Origin: JAVBPB01 sp031549965
Lineage (GTDB): Bacteria; Bacillota; Clostridia; Lachnospirales; Lachnospiraceae
Assembly (NCBI GenBank): GCA_031549965.1
Contig: JAVBPB010000139.1
Location: 1-32,969 of the forward strand
Length of the DNA stretch: 32,969 nt
Direction: 5' to 3'
Each line of letters opens with the position of its first letter. Within the stretch, counting starts at the first letter, position 1. Of this stretch, positions 8,043-16,655 are shown in pieces. Both the position numbers and the translations under genes were made by a program. Under the pieces are notes generated by a model. That model saw nothing but the letters and a program-made list of their open reading frames with translations, was not told the DNA's origin and ran no database searches.

Positions 8043-9032
8043 TTAGTCTCTTTTTCCACTTAAAAATTCTACAAACTTACCTGTCCCAATTGCAACTGCT
8101 GTCATTGGCTCATCAGCTGTCATTGTATTAATTCCTGTTTTTTGTTCAATAAGTTCTTCAAGCCCTTGTAATAAGCAACCTCCACCAGTTAGCACAATTC
8201 CTCTGTCTGCTATGTCTGCTGCAAGTTCTGGAGGTGTTCTTTCTAAAACACTATGAACAGCCTCAACTATTTGAGAGGTTGTTTCTTTAAGTGCTTCTTC
8301 TGTTTCTTCTGAAGTTACAGTAATTGTTTTTGGAAGACCGGTAACCAGATTACGACCTCTTACATCCATTGTTACAATCTCTGCTCTTTTGTATGCTGAA
8401 CCTATTTTTATCTTAATGTCTTCTGCTGTTCTTTCTCCAATTAAAAGATTATGTTTCTTACGCATATATCTTACTATTGCTTCATCAAAATCATCACCGG
8501 CAATCTTTATTGATGTGCTTACAACAGTCCCACCAAGGGAAATAACTGCTATATCAGATGTTCCTCCGCCTATATCCACAATCATATTACCGCATGGCTT
8601 TGAAATATCTATTCCCGCACCAATTGCTGCTGCGATTGGTTCTTCAATTATTGCCACTTCTCTTGCTCCTGCCTGATAAGTAGCATCCTCAACTGCTTTC
8701 TTTTCTACCTCTGTAACACCACTTGGCACACACACACTGATTCTTGGTTTACGAAGTGGTCTTTTTCCAACTGCTTTTTGTATGAAATATTTAAGCATCT
8801 TTTCAGTAACTGTGTAATCTGAAATAACACCTTGTCTCAAAGGACGTACTGCCACTATATTTCCAGGAGTTCTTCCAAGCATTAATCTTGCTTCTTCTCC
8901 AATTGCTTTAATCTTATTGGTATCTCTGTCAAATGCCACTACTGATGGCTCTTTTAAAACTACACCTTTACCTTTTATATAAACAAGTATACTTGCTGTT
9001 CCTAAATCAATTCCAATATCTGAACCCAACAT
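8043..9032 (-). CDS. mbl: MreB-family actin-like rod-shape protein (Mbl-type)
   Basis: The 329-residue protein is a bacterial actin that forms membrane-bound filaments guiding the elongation machinery of the cell wall. Nucleotide-binding motifs are clear: IGIDLGTASILVY at the start (phosphate 1), MIVDIGGGTSDIAVISLGG at about 150-168 (phosphate 2) and GIVLTGGGCLLQGLEEL near 285 (adenosine). Length and motifs are typical. GGAAGGAG precedes the ATG, and a near-consensus promoter is seen at 9111-9139. The Mbl assignment rather than MreB rests on its position in front of the two flagellar shaft genes, since no mreCD genes are nearby. Start of the 8014-6024 operon. Confidence 0.93.
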   Translation of the reverse strand: MLGSDIGIDLGTASILVYIKGKGVVLKEPSVVAFDRDTNKIKAIGEEARLMLGRTPGNIVAVRPLRQGVISDYTVTEKMLKYFIQKAVGKRPLRKPRISVCVPSGVTEVEKKAVEDATYQAGAREVAIIEEPIAAAIGAGIDISKPCGNMIVDIGGGTSDIAVISLGGTVVSTSIKIAGDDFDEAIVRYMRKKHNLLIGERTAEDIKIKIGSAYKRAEIVTMDVRGRNLVTGLPKTITVTSEETEEALKETTSQIVEAVHSVLERTPPELAADIADRGIVLTGGGCLLQGLEELIEQKTGINTMTADEPMTAVAIGTGKFVEFLSGKRD

Positions 9033-9110
9033 ATTAAATCTCCTTCCAATTATGTTAAGATATATATCTAATTTTTTCCAATAATATCATAGTTAATCAC
9101 ATTCTATTAT

Positions 9111-9139
9111 ATTATATACATATTTCTATTTTTTTTCAA
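9111..9139 (-). promoter_or_regulatory. SigmaA-type promoter for the mbl operon
   Basis: On the minus strand TTGAAA (9134-9139), a 17-base spacer and TATAAT (9111-9116) lie about 80 bases before the mbl start codon. Confidence 0.75.
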
Positions 9140-9183
9140 AGGAAATTTTAATTTTTTTTAATTTTGATAATTATATATAGTTT

Positions 9184-11355
9184 TTACTGTCTTTCGGCAT
9201 CATACATTGTAACAATTCTTGCCTCACTTCCATCAATCCATACTATTGGTTCAGATTTTAAAATAAAACGCCTGCCTAATTCTTCAATAAAGAGTTCATT
9301 TTGACAAGATAGAACTTTCTTTTGTGTTCTGAGTAAGCAATTCTTACAAGGTTCATCTTCACCATGTAAAAACTCCCAACAGTTAAATCTGCTATTCTTA
9401 CCAGAGTATAACTCTTTTAATTTTTTATTAATGTATAAAAGATTTAAGTTCTCTATATCTTGTACAAATATGTAGCTGTCAACATTGTCAAGGACAATTT
9501 CATATGTATTTTTAGTTTTTTCAATCATATCCACTGCATTTTTCTTAATTAAAGCATCTGCAATAACTTTCCCCATGTCTTCACATATTGCAATGGAACC
9601 CTCGTCCCATACACGTTCAGTTTTTCCTTCAACGTAGCTTACTAAGTAGGAAAATTTATTATCTTTAATAACTTCAACTGTAACTAATGCTTTTGCGTTA
9701 AACATATAAAATAGCTTTGTTAATTCGCTTGGTATCTTATTGCCATCGACTATAATAACATGATCTTGTAAAACTCTGCTTCTTAAATAGCGTACAGTAT
9801 CTTCAGATATTCGATCCATTTTAGCCATTTTATTCTCGAAGCCCTCTTTTGTCCAATCACAAACATCTAGCAACCGTTCTGTTTTTTTATTATACTCAGA
9901 TATAATTATTCTGCTTACTTTTAGATATCTTCCAATTTTATCAAGTATCCTTATAATTGTATCAACACCTTCTCCGCTTTCTTGTAAAAGGGACAATATA
10001 TCTGTATAAAATCTACTTTCAACAAGCATTTCCTGAGTCTTTAGCTGGATATTTTTACTTTTCTTATAATCTAAGCTTATTACTGCATTCTTATAAGAAA
10101 ATGCTGTAAGGCTGTTAACTAAAACATATAAGGCCCTTGCTACTTGGATAAAGTTTCTCACATCATACTCTTCATAAGCACATATAATCCATGTTGCAAT
10201 TACACGATCCCCTATGGAAATTGGCACTCCTGATATTTTAACCTTTTTAAAGTTCATAATTCTCATATCAGGCATACCATTTTCTATTTTGCTATTTTTG
10301 AAAATCTCGCAGGATAGTGTAAATTCCTTTAATTCAGTTATATCATAAAACTCTCCAATTCTATCAATTGGACCTGTAACATGTGTCTTAGGCTTATTAT
10401 TCTCGTCCACTATTACTGCATAAATGCTATTAAGTGAAGTAAATGCACTTTGAATTTCTTCTAATTGCTTTATATCTAAAAAATCAGCCAGACTATACTG
10501 TATTCCTTCAAAGTTAGTAGGATTCATAATATACTTTAATTTTTCTTGTAAAGCTTCATTACTTTCCCTAAGCTTAATCTCAAGTTTCTTAAATTCAGTA
10601 ATATTAGTAAAGAAGCATTCTACATATAATTTATTATTTTGACTGTCTCTAATCGTTGTAGTAGTATCTTTAATCCAGTATGATTTACCATTCTTAGCAA
10701 CTATTCTGTATTCCTGGGTGTATTTGTCAATGTTATTTACAGTTAAATATCTTGCTTCTTCTTTCACATAATCTAAATCTTCAGGATGAATAATATCAAT
10801 CCATGCCTTCTTACCAGACATAAACTCTTCGCTTAAATAACCATATATATTAATATTATCCGAAATATAATTTATTGAATATCCATCTTCATTCTTTCCA
10901 AAAAGTGCTATGATCATCTCACTATCGTTTACTATCTTTTCCAGAATAAATTTTTCCTGATTTTCCCTTTTCTCTTCTGTAATGTCAACTACTATAGCTT
11001 CTACATTTAATACTTCATTAAATTCATTCCTTTTTATATAAATAAAATCCCTGACCCAAACTGCCTCGCCAGATTCCTTTACAATTCTGTATATTCTTGA
11101 AAGGCTGGTTTTTTTATTTAACACAGCATCCTGATATTCAAAGTTTAATCTATTATAATCGTTTGAATGGATAATATCCTTCCATTCAATTAGACCATCA
11201 TAAAATTGCAGGTTAGTATATCCAAATAATGAAATATTCTTGGAAATATAACTAACTGACCAAGTTTGTGAATTGTTAAATCTAATAATGACAAAGTTAC
11301 TGTGATTTACAATCTTTTCTGCCATTTGGCCTCTCTGGTCGCTTATATTATCCAT
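9184..11355 (-). CDS. Multi-PAS/GAF sensory protein without output domain
   Basis: The 723-residue protein holds two N-terminal PAS-PAC units (about 20-130 and 150-262, each ending in ...VDITEEK or ...TNITEFK). A region resembling PocR-type ligand-binding domains follows (about 290-440, with a DFLDIKQLEEIQSAF start). Next come a GAF-like domain (about 455-610) and a third PAS at the C-terminus with CWEFLHGEDEPCKNC, a Cys cluster often seen in PAS domains of signalling proteins. No GGDEF, EAL, HD, kinase, HTH or membrane segment is visible; the chain stops right after the last PAS. It follows the response regulator by 23 bases behind a strong GGAGG site, so it is probably made with the two-component pair. 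It may act as a cytosolic sensor that binds a partner. Confidence 0.75.
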   Translation of the reverse strand: MDNISDQRGQMAEKIVNHSNFVIIRFNNSQTWSVSYISKNISLFGYTNLQFYDGLIEWKDIIHSNDYNRLNFEYQDAVLNKKTSLSRIYRIVKESGEAVWVRDFIYIKRNEFNEVLNVEAIVVDITEEKRENQEKFILEKIVNDSEMIIALFGKNEDGYSINYISDNINIYGYLSEEFMSGKKAWIDIIHPEDLDYVKEEARYLTVNNIDKYTQEYRIVAKNGKSYWIKDTTTTIRDSQNNKLYVECFFTNITEFKKLEIKLRESNEALQEKLKYIMNPTNFEGIQYSLADFLDIKQLEEIQSAFTSLNSIYAVIVDENNKPKTHVTGPIDRIGEFYDITELKEFTLSCEIFKNSKIENGMPDMRIMNFKKVKISGVPISIGDRVIATWIICAYEEYDVRNFIQVARALYVLVNSLTAFSYKNAVISLDYKKSKNIQLKTQEMLVESRFYTDILSLLQESGEGVDTIIRILDKIGRYLKVSRIIISEYNKKTERLLDVCDWTKEGFENKMAKMDRISEDTVRYLRSRVLQDHVIIVDGNKIPSELTKLFYMFNAKALVTVEVIKDNKFSYLVSYVEGKTERVWDEGSIAICEDMGKVIADALIKKNAVDMIEKTKNTYEIVLDNVDSYIFVQDIENLNLLYINKKLKELYSGKNSRFNCWEFLHGEDEPCKNCLLRTQKKVLSCQNELFIEELGRRFILKSEPIVWIDGSEARIVTMYDAERQ

Positions 11356-11378
11356 ACACTTTACCTCCTAACTCTCTC

Positions 11379-12068
11379 TTACACTTTAAATCTATAACCT
11401 ACACCCCATATAGTCTCCACATATTGGGGCTTGGCAGTATTAAATTCAATCTTTTCTCTTATTTTCTTAACATGCACTGTAACCGTTGCAATATCTCCTA
11501 TGGATTCCATATCCCAAATCTTATTAAACAGTTCTTCTTTAGTAAACACGTGATTAGGGTTTTCAGCTAAAAAAGTAAGCAAATCAAACTCTTTTGTAGT
11601 AAAGTTTTTTTCTTCGCCATTAATATATACCCTTCTAGCCGTTTTATCAATCTTAATTCCTCTTATTTCTATTATTTCATTCTCTTTCATTCCGGTTCCA
11701 ATAAGTCTTTCATATCTTGCCAAATGAGCTTTTACCCTTGCAACTAGTTCGCTTGGGCTAAAAGGTTTAGTCATATAATCATCTGCTCCAAGACCTAATC
11801 CCCTTATTTTATCTATATCGTCTTTTTTTGCCGAAACCACAATAATAGGAATATTTTTTTCTTCTCGAATTCTTTTACAAATCTCAAATCCATCTAAATT
11901 AGGCAGCATTAAATCCAAAATAATAAGGTTAAAGTCTTCATTTAAGGCAGCCTCCAAACCTGCATCCCCTGTATTCTCCAATTTCACTTCAAAGCCACTA
12001 AGCTCTAAATAATCCTTCTCAAGCTCTGCAATAGTAACCTCATCCTCAACCACTAATATTTTGCTCAT
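11379..12068 (-). CDS. OmpR/PhoB-family response regulator
   Basis: The start was set at 12068 (MSKILVVEDEV), which follows AAGGAGG by nine bases; upstream codons belong to the overlapping kinase gene. The 229-residue product has a receiver domain (1-118) with VEDE, phospho-acceptor D52 in LIILDLMLPNLDG and K in YMTKPF. A winged-helix DNA-binding domain follows (about 130-228), with the typical TKEFDLLTFLAENPNHVFTKEELFNKIW and TVTVHVKKIREKI, and WGVGYRF at the end. It should act as a transcription factor controlled by the kinase at 12046-13551, whose last 23 bases it overlaps. The regulated genes are unknown; the PAS protein downstream is the obvious candidate for co-expression. Confidence 0.93.
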   Translation of the reverse strand: MSKILVVEDEVTIAELEKDYLELSGFEVKLENTGDAGLEAALNEDFNLIILDLMLPNLDGFEICKRIREEKNIPIIVVSAKKDDIDKIRGLGLGADDYMTKPFSPSELVARVKAHLARYERLIGTGMKENEIIEIRGIKIDKTARRVYINGEEKNFTTKEFDLLTFLAENPNHVFTKEELFNKIWDMESIGDIATVTVHVKKIREKIEFNTAKPQYVETIWGVGYRFKV

Positions 12069-13551
12069 TATTAACTTCCTCCTTATGTTTTTTAAGGGTA
12101 AAATAAATAATTGTGCCTGTTCCTTCTTTACTAGCAGCCCATATTTTACCACCATGTTCCTCAATAATTTTTTTGGAAATAGCAAGCCCCAATCCACTTC
12201 CCCCTTGGGTAGAGTTTCTGGAGGCATCTGTTCTGTAAAAGCGTTCAAAAATAAAGCTTAAATCTTTTTCAGCAATTCCCTTACCGTTGTCCTCTATTTC
12301 TATTCGCACATACTCATCATTATCAGAAATTCGTACATTAATAATCCCCTTTTTCTTCCCAATATACTTCACAGAATTATTAATGATATTATTAACCACT
12401 CTTCTAAGCTGTTCTGAATCAGCTATAACATTAAGTGCTTTATCCGCATAATTAAAATACGCAATATCAATATTCTTTGATTCTAAATCAAGCCCCACAT
12501 CCTCAATACAGTCTCTAAAATACCCATCTAAATTAAGTTTACTAAAGTTATAAGGAATATTATTAGTATCAATTTTTGAATATATTGAAAGTTCTTCAAT
12601 TAAAGATGTCATTTCATTAGCTTTAGTATAAATAGTCTTCAAATACTTATCCATCTTTTGTGGTGTATCTGCAACACCATCCATAATCCCTTCTACATAA
12701 CCTTTAATAGCTGTAATGGGAGTCTTTAAATCATGAGAAATATTACTGATCAATTCCTTATTCTCAAGTTCCACCTGTTCTCTATCTTCTGTATACTCCT
12801 TAAGTCTTCTTCTCATATCCTCAAAATCACTGCACAACTGACCGATCTCGTCTTCTCCGCCTTGTTCAATGGAAAAGTCCAAATCACCATATTTAATCTT
12901 ATTAGTAGCCTCTCTCAAATGTCCCAGTGGCTTAACAATTCCCCTATATATCCAAAATGTAATAATACAGCTAGTTAAAATCATTACGTTGATAGCTGCA
13001 ATTGCCAGTTGAATTACCAAAGATTTCACCTGTGGCACCACAATATTAACATCGGTTGCAACAAAAACCGTCCCCTCGCTGCCATCCTCAAAATAAAAAT
13101 CCTGCTGTTTAACCAGATAAGAACCTTCCCCACCAATATAAAGTCCATTATCAAGTTCAGTATTATATTGACCAAACCTCGGAAGTGATTCATAAATTTT
13201 ATCAATAATCACAGAATTTCCAAAAACAAACTCACTACCCATCCTAACCAGCAAAAATGAATACTTATGGCTTAACTTTTCTTCTAGTTTAGTCAAATAT
13301 TCTAAATCCTGAAATTTAGCTGGTGATTCTAATGCCATATGCTTTATTTCATTATAGTCTTCTTTAGTAAGCTTATTAAGTATCTGAGCCTGATTAGATA
13401 TTATACTGCTGCCCTGATCACTTAGTTCATATATTCTTTGCATAATACTGATTTGATAGTTTCCAAGCAAATAAACTGAAATACTTATCAATACTAAAGG
13501 AACTAAAATAACAGCTAAAAATCCAATTGTCAACCGACTTTTAAGTTTCAT
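12046..13551 (-). CDS. Membrane sensor histidine kinase
   Basis: Start chosen at the ATG at 13551 because GAAGGTGA sits seven bases upstream; a GTG seven codons earlier would place that site inside the gene. The 501-residue protein has a membrane segment (about 5-30), an extracytoplasmic sensor region of about 145 residues, a second membrane segment (about 172-202) and a HAMP linker. The dimerisation domain has the phospho-acceptor His in NISHDLKTPITAIKGY (H273). The ATPase domain has N, G1 and G2 boxes (NNIINNSVKYIGKKKG, IEIEDNGKGI, GGSGLGLAISKKI). The sensor domain has no recognised fold, so the signal is unknown. It is first in the operon with the regulator and PAS protein. Confidence 0.93.
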   Translation of the reverse strand: MKLKSRLTIGFLAVILVPLVLISISVYLLGNYQISIMQRIYELSDQGSSIISNQAQILNKLTKEDYNEIKHMALESPAKFQDLEYLTKLEEKLSHKYSFLLVRMGSEFVFGNSVIIDKIYESLPRFGQYNTELDNGLYIGGEGSYLVKQQDFYFEDGSEGTVFVATDVNIVVPQVKSLVIQLAIAAINVMILTSCIITFWIYRGIVKPLGHLREATNKIKYGDLDFSIEQGGEDEIGQLCSDFEDMRRRLKEYTEDREQVELENKELISNISHDLKTPITAIKGYVEGIMDGVADTPQKMDKYLKTIYTKANEMTSLIEELSIYSKIDTNNIPYNFSKLNLDGYFRDCIEDVGLDLESKNIDIAYFNYADKALNVIADSEQLRRVVNNIINNSVKYIGKKKGIINVRISDNDEYVRIEIEDNGKGIAEKDLSFIFERFYRTDASRNSTQGGSGLGLAISKKIIEEHGGKIWAASKEGTGTIIYFTLKKHKEEVNNEQNISG

Positions 13552-13782
13552 GAAATTCACCTTCACACACAATATTTATGGTAAATCCTTCTAAAATTAT
13601 CTTTAATAATCTTCTATAAATTATATCATGTTTTTTTTTAAAAAACACATAACCTACTATAAACAATTATAAATTTTTTATAAACATTGATATTAAATAC
13701 TGTAAATTTTGGATAATTTGCATATTGTTGGTGGTTTTTTTGGTTTTCTTGAGGTGACGCTTTGCATTTTAAGTTTTCTGCA

Positions 13783-13914
13783 CCCTAATGTGTGGATAAT
13801 TAAGCTTTGAAAATACAGAAGTGCAATACATTCCAATGAGCCTATGAAAAAACCATAGTCTCATTTCCATAGCACTTAATGCATTTTCAAAGCTTAATTA
13901 CCCACACCTTAGGG
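13783..13914 (-). repeat. Long hairpin element with conserved apical core (copy B)
   Basis: Arms at 13783-13824 and about 13872-13914 pair imperfectly (about 38 of 42). Read on the minus strand, the element aligns end to end with 444-607. Both have an arm ending in CTTTGAAAA, AAGTGC/GCACTT, the ATGGAAA...TTGGAATG internal loop and an AATGAG/CTCATT helix where copy A has AAGGAG/CTCCTT. At least seven arm positions differ from copy A with pairing kept on both sides. The two further single changes (G opposite T on the minus strand) would be G-U pairs in a minus-strand RNA. It lies between the divergent kinase and restriction nuclease genes. The rest of the 13552-14184 gap is AT-rich with no gene I can support. 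Confidence 0.9.
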
Positions 13915-14122
13915 AGATTTAGTTTTTGAGCAAAGCTGACTACATATTAATTTACATTAATGAAAAACCTATCTAGTACAAAAAATATATGGCAAGAAAT
14001 TAAAAGAAAAAAGTATTTTAAGTATTGTTGAAAGTCCTATTTTGCAGTTAGAATTGGCACTTTAAAAAATGCATTTGCTCCTTACTTTCCTAGCAATATC
14101 TTCACGCCTATAAAGTAATTTA

Positions 14123-14151
14123 TTGAATTTAGCCAATATGTACTGTATAAT
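14123..14151 (+). promoter_or_regulatory. Promoter for the restriction endonuclease gene
   Basis: TTGAAT (14123-14128), a 17-base spacer and TATAAT (14146-14151) lie about 33 bases upstream of the ATG at 14185. Confidence 0.75.
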
Positions 14152-14184
14152 AATTTATAGTTAATAGTAAAGGGGCGAAATTTT

Positions 14185-15345
14185 ATGTTTTATAACAGCC
14201 AGCATGACACTCAAAAAAAAGAGTATAAGCAAATGCTTTCGGTTTTGGGTAATTTATCACTGCTTTTTTCTGAAAGCGACTGCCCGTATCTACCTTATAG
14301 AGCTCATGAAAATATTTTTTGTAAATATTTTATTGCAGACAATCTTGCTAGATTTGACTGCTCTGTTGATGCAAAGAAGTCAAATATCGGTATTGGTCTT
14401 AAAACGTGGATGGGCAGTGATGACCAAAAAGTGGCAGAATTCGGAAAACTAAGAGAAACATATAAAGATTTAAAGGGATTAGATTTGGTCAAAAAAGTTT
14501 CCGAATACAGAAACGAAAGACTTCGTGTAACTAAAAATATACATGGTATTGATGAAATGATTTACCATATTGTAAAGCGTATACCTAATGCTATGCAAAT
14601 TATCGAATGTGCTTTTGAATATATTAACCTTAATAATATTTCAGTAATAAGTGGACGCGGAAATGTAAATAACACATATTTTACTGATGGTAAACGTACC
14701 TATCATTTTAGCAGTTCCAAAAATACACTTTATATGATTTTTGAAAATTATGATATCTTAGAGCAATTTGAAGTTGAAATCATATCTGACCCATATGGAT
14801 ATTTGATGAATTTATTAAATCATTCTAGATCAGATATAAAACAAGCAATCCCAATAAATGTTATTACCGATTATACTAACAAATTATGCTTAAGATTGTA
14901 TTCAACAAATTCAAAAAAAGGTAAGTATGTTCCTGATAAAAGTGGCTTAAATCAATGGAATGCCGCTGGGCGAAAACGTAATCCAAATGAAGTGTACATT
15001 TCATATCCAGCTGAAGATAGAGAGCGTTCAATTGGTTTCTTCCCACCAAGAGACACTGTTTTTGATTTAATTATGCCTGATGGCTCTTTAATTCCCACCA
15101 AAGTATGCCAGGATGGAGGTAAAGCTATTATGAGCAATCCCAATAAAATTTTAGGAGAATGGTTGTTAAGAACGGTTTTTGAACTTCCAGAGGGTACACT
15201 TGTAACTTATGAAATGTTAAAAAAATTTGGTATTGATAGCGTCATCTTTACCAAACTTAACGATGGACGCTATAAGATAGATTTTGCTGAAATCGGAACA
15301 TACGAAGATTTTACAGAAACTGTAGATCTTGACAATGAAATATAA
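14185..15345 (+). CDS. Type II restriction endonuclease with C-terminal B3-like recognition domain
   Basis: The 386-residue protein is convergent with a cytosine-5 methyltransferase, the usual pairing of a restriction system. Residues about 265-375 resemble the B3-like DNA-recognition domain of NgoFVII/NgoAVII-type enzymes: NPNEVYISYP, FFPPRDTVFDLIMPDGS, CQDGGKAIMSNPNKILGEWLL and LVTYEMLKKFGIDSV. The N-terminal 120 residues lack the phospholipase D HxK motif used by NgoAVII and BfiI. They instead contain E42, D58, D62, GIGLK (K73) and QKVAEF, suggestive of a divergent PD-(D/E)XK site, though the acidic residue normally two before the Lys is a Gly. The middle region (130-240) is unassigned. 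AAAGGGG precedes the ATG. Specificity is inferred by resemblance only; GCSGC-like sites are a reasonable guess. Confidence 0.8.
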   Translation: MFYNSQHDTQKKEYKQMLSVLGNLSLLFSESDCPYLPYRAHENIFCKYFIADNLARFDCSVDAKKSNIGIGLKTWMGSDDQKVAEFGKLRETYKDLKGLDLVKKVSEYRNERLRVTKNIHGIDEMIYHIVKRIPNAMQIIECAFEYINLNNISVISGRGNVNNTYFTDGKRTYHFSSSKNTLYMIFENYDILEQFEVEIISDPYGYLMNLLNHSRSDIKQAIPINVITDYTNKLCLRLYSTNSKKGKYVPDKSGLNQWNAAGRKRNPNEVYISYPAEDRERSIGFFPPRDTVFDLIMPDGSLIPTKVCQDGGKAIMSNPNKILGEWLLRTVFELPEGTLVTYEMLKKFGIDSVIFTKLNDGRYKIDFAEIGTYEDFTETVDLDNEI

Positions 15346-15351
15346 ATGGCA

Positions 15352-15386
15352 AAAGACCAACTTAAAAATATCTCAAGTTGGTCCTT
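15352..15386. terminator. Bidirectional terminator between nuclease and methyltransferase genes
   Basis: GACCAACTT (15355-15363) pairs with AAGTTGGTC (15375-15383). An A-run precedes the stem on the plus strand (giving TTTT on the minus strand) and CTTT follows it. It lies in the 45 bases between two converging stop codons. Confidence 0.75.
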
Positions 15387-15390
15387 TACA

Positions 15391-16350
15391 TTATGAAATG
15401 GCTTCCATAATATTTTTAGCTATTCTTTCTATAACAGTTACAACGACAGAATTACCAGCTTGTTTATACAGTGAGGCATTGCTTAATTCTTTTGGTAGTA
15501 TAAAATCTTCTTGGAAACCTTGCAAATTAAAACATTCACGAGGTGTTAACTTTCTAATTTTCCCATTATACATTTTAATAATCGGAACGTTATGCCCACC
15601 TGTTCCCATATTTGCTGTAAGAGTTGGGCATAACTTACTTTTATTTTCTCTTACATAAACTCTACGCCATTGATAACAAGTATCAGAATTAACAACTCCT
15701 TCCACTAATTTATTATAAAAAGTAGTTTTATCGCTGTAATAAAATTTATCATCTTGGTCTTTCTCAAAGTCGATAACATTCTTCAATGATTTTTCTAACT
15801 TTATCGGTTTTGGAAAATCAAATTTCTGATACTGACTTTTATCTTTAAAACATACTATATAAATTCTTTCTCTTGATTGTGGTATATTACCATATTGACT
15901 GGCATTTAAAACCATAGCTTTTACATAATATCCCTCTTCTTCTAAGGATTTGTTGATAACTTCAAAAGTGCGACCATTATCATGGCCAACTAAATTTTTG
16001 ACATTCTCCAGAAAAATAACATTAGGGTTTTTGACTTTAATTATGCGTAATAACTCGAAAAAGAGATTTCCTCTTCCCTTTTCATCATCAAATCCTTTTC
16101 TATAACCAGCTACAGAAAATGCTTGACAAGGGAATCCACCCAACATTATTTGAAAATCTGGAATATCCACGTTTTCATCTAAATCCTTTATATCACAAAC
16201 ATCTAATTTTACATTTTTAAAGTTTTTGCTAAATGTATTAGCCGCATTTTTATCCATTTCATTAGCATATATTGTTTCAAAACCTGCTCGTTCAAATCCT
16301 TTATCTATTCCACCCACACCAGCAAAAAAAGAGGCACATTTAAAAGTCAT
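15391..16350 (-). CDS. DNA cytosine-5 methyltransferase
   Basis: The start was set at 16350 (MTFKCASFF) because TAGGAGA lies seven bases upstream; an ATG ten codons earlier overlaps the leader palindrome and has no such site. The 319-residue enzyme has the ordered C5-methyltransferase motifs: FAGVGG (9-14, SAM binding), GGFPCQAFS with catalytic C75, ENVKN (115-119), QSRERIYIV (158-166), RKLTPRECFNLQGF and the final GNSVVV. The target-recognition region lies between QSRER and RKLTP and includes CPTLTANMGTGGHNVP. It has no N-terminal helix-turn-helix extension of the kind M.EcoRII or M.SsoII use for self-repression. It should protect the host against the nuclease at 14185-15345. Confidence 0.95.
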   Translation of the reverse strand: MTFKCASFFAGVGGIDKGFERAGFETIYANEMDKNAANTFSKNFKNVKLDVCDIKDLDENVDIPDFQIMLGGFPCQAFSVAGYRKGFDDEKGRGNLFFELLRIIKVKNPNVIFLENVKNLVGHDNGRTFEVINKSLEEEGYYVKAMVLNASQYGNIPQSRERIYIVCFKDKSQYQKFDFPKPIKLEKSLKNVIDFEKDQDDKFYYSDKTTFYNKLVEGVVNSDTCYQWRRVYVRENKSKLCPTLTANMGTGGHNVPIIKMYNGKIRKLTPRECFNLQGFQEDFILPKELSNASLYKQAGNSVVVTVIERIAKNIMEAIS

Positions 16351-16373
16351 GATTATTTCTCCTATTAAATATT

Positions 16374-16385
16374 GCGGCATGCCGC
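16374..16385. promoter_or_regulatory. Candidate operator: palindrome GCGGCATGCCGC in the methyltransferase leader
   Basis: A perfect 12-bp palindrome made of two inverted GCSGC units (GCGGC and GCCGC) in an otherwise AT-rich leader. It starts about 10 bases downstream of the -10 box, so it covers the likely transcription start region, and ends 24 bases before the start codon. GCSGC is the known site of NgoAVII, whose B3 domain the partner nuclease resembles. Confidence 0.55.
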
Positions 16386-16395
16386 TATTTCAAAT

Positions 16396-16424
16396 AGTAT
16401 ATCATATAAATGTAGTTTCTTCAA
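16396..16424 (-). promoter_or_regulatory. Promoter for the methyltransferase gene
   Basis: On the minus strand TTGAAG (16419-16424), a 17-base spacer and TATACT (16396-16401). The palindrome at 16374-16385 lies immediately downstream. Confidence 0.7.
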
Positions 16425-16655
16425 TAAATTTATACACTGATTTACCATGTTCTTGTAATCTTAGTCAATATCTCTTATAACATTGTGACTTCAAACCAAC
16501 AAACTTCACAATACCGTAATAATAATATCAATAAATTTCAATTGCACCTTCCTATCAAATTAATATACCAAAACAAAAATAGACTTAAATCGGCAAAATT
16601 CCTAATTTTAAAGATTCATCAAGAAAATTGAGTCAAGAACAATACCTCCAGCCGC

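Noticed and set aside
12068..12248. N-terminal extension of the response regulator by 60 codons
   Set aside because: The extra residues are an alternative reading frame of the kinase ATPase domain. The receiver domain starts exactly at 12068 behind a clear AAGGAGG.
13980..14075. Open stretch of about 29 codons upstream of the restriction gene (reading GKKLKEKSILSIVESP), considered as a control (C) protein
   Set aside because: No start codon with a ribosome binding site and no helix-turn-helix pattern; it also lies before the nuclease promoter.
16425..16655. Short protein-like stretch on the minus strand (reading RLQEHGKSVYKFIEE near 16425-16470)
   Set aside because: It is very short, interrupted upstream by stops, overlaps the methyltransferase promoter and matches no family I can name. 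Treated as chance or an unidentifiable relic.
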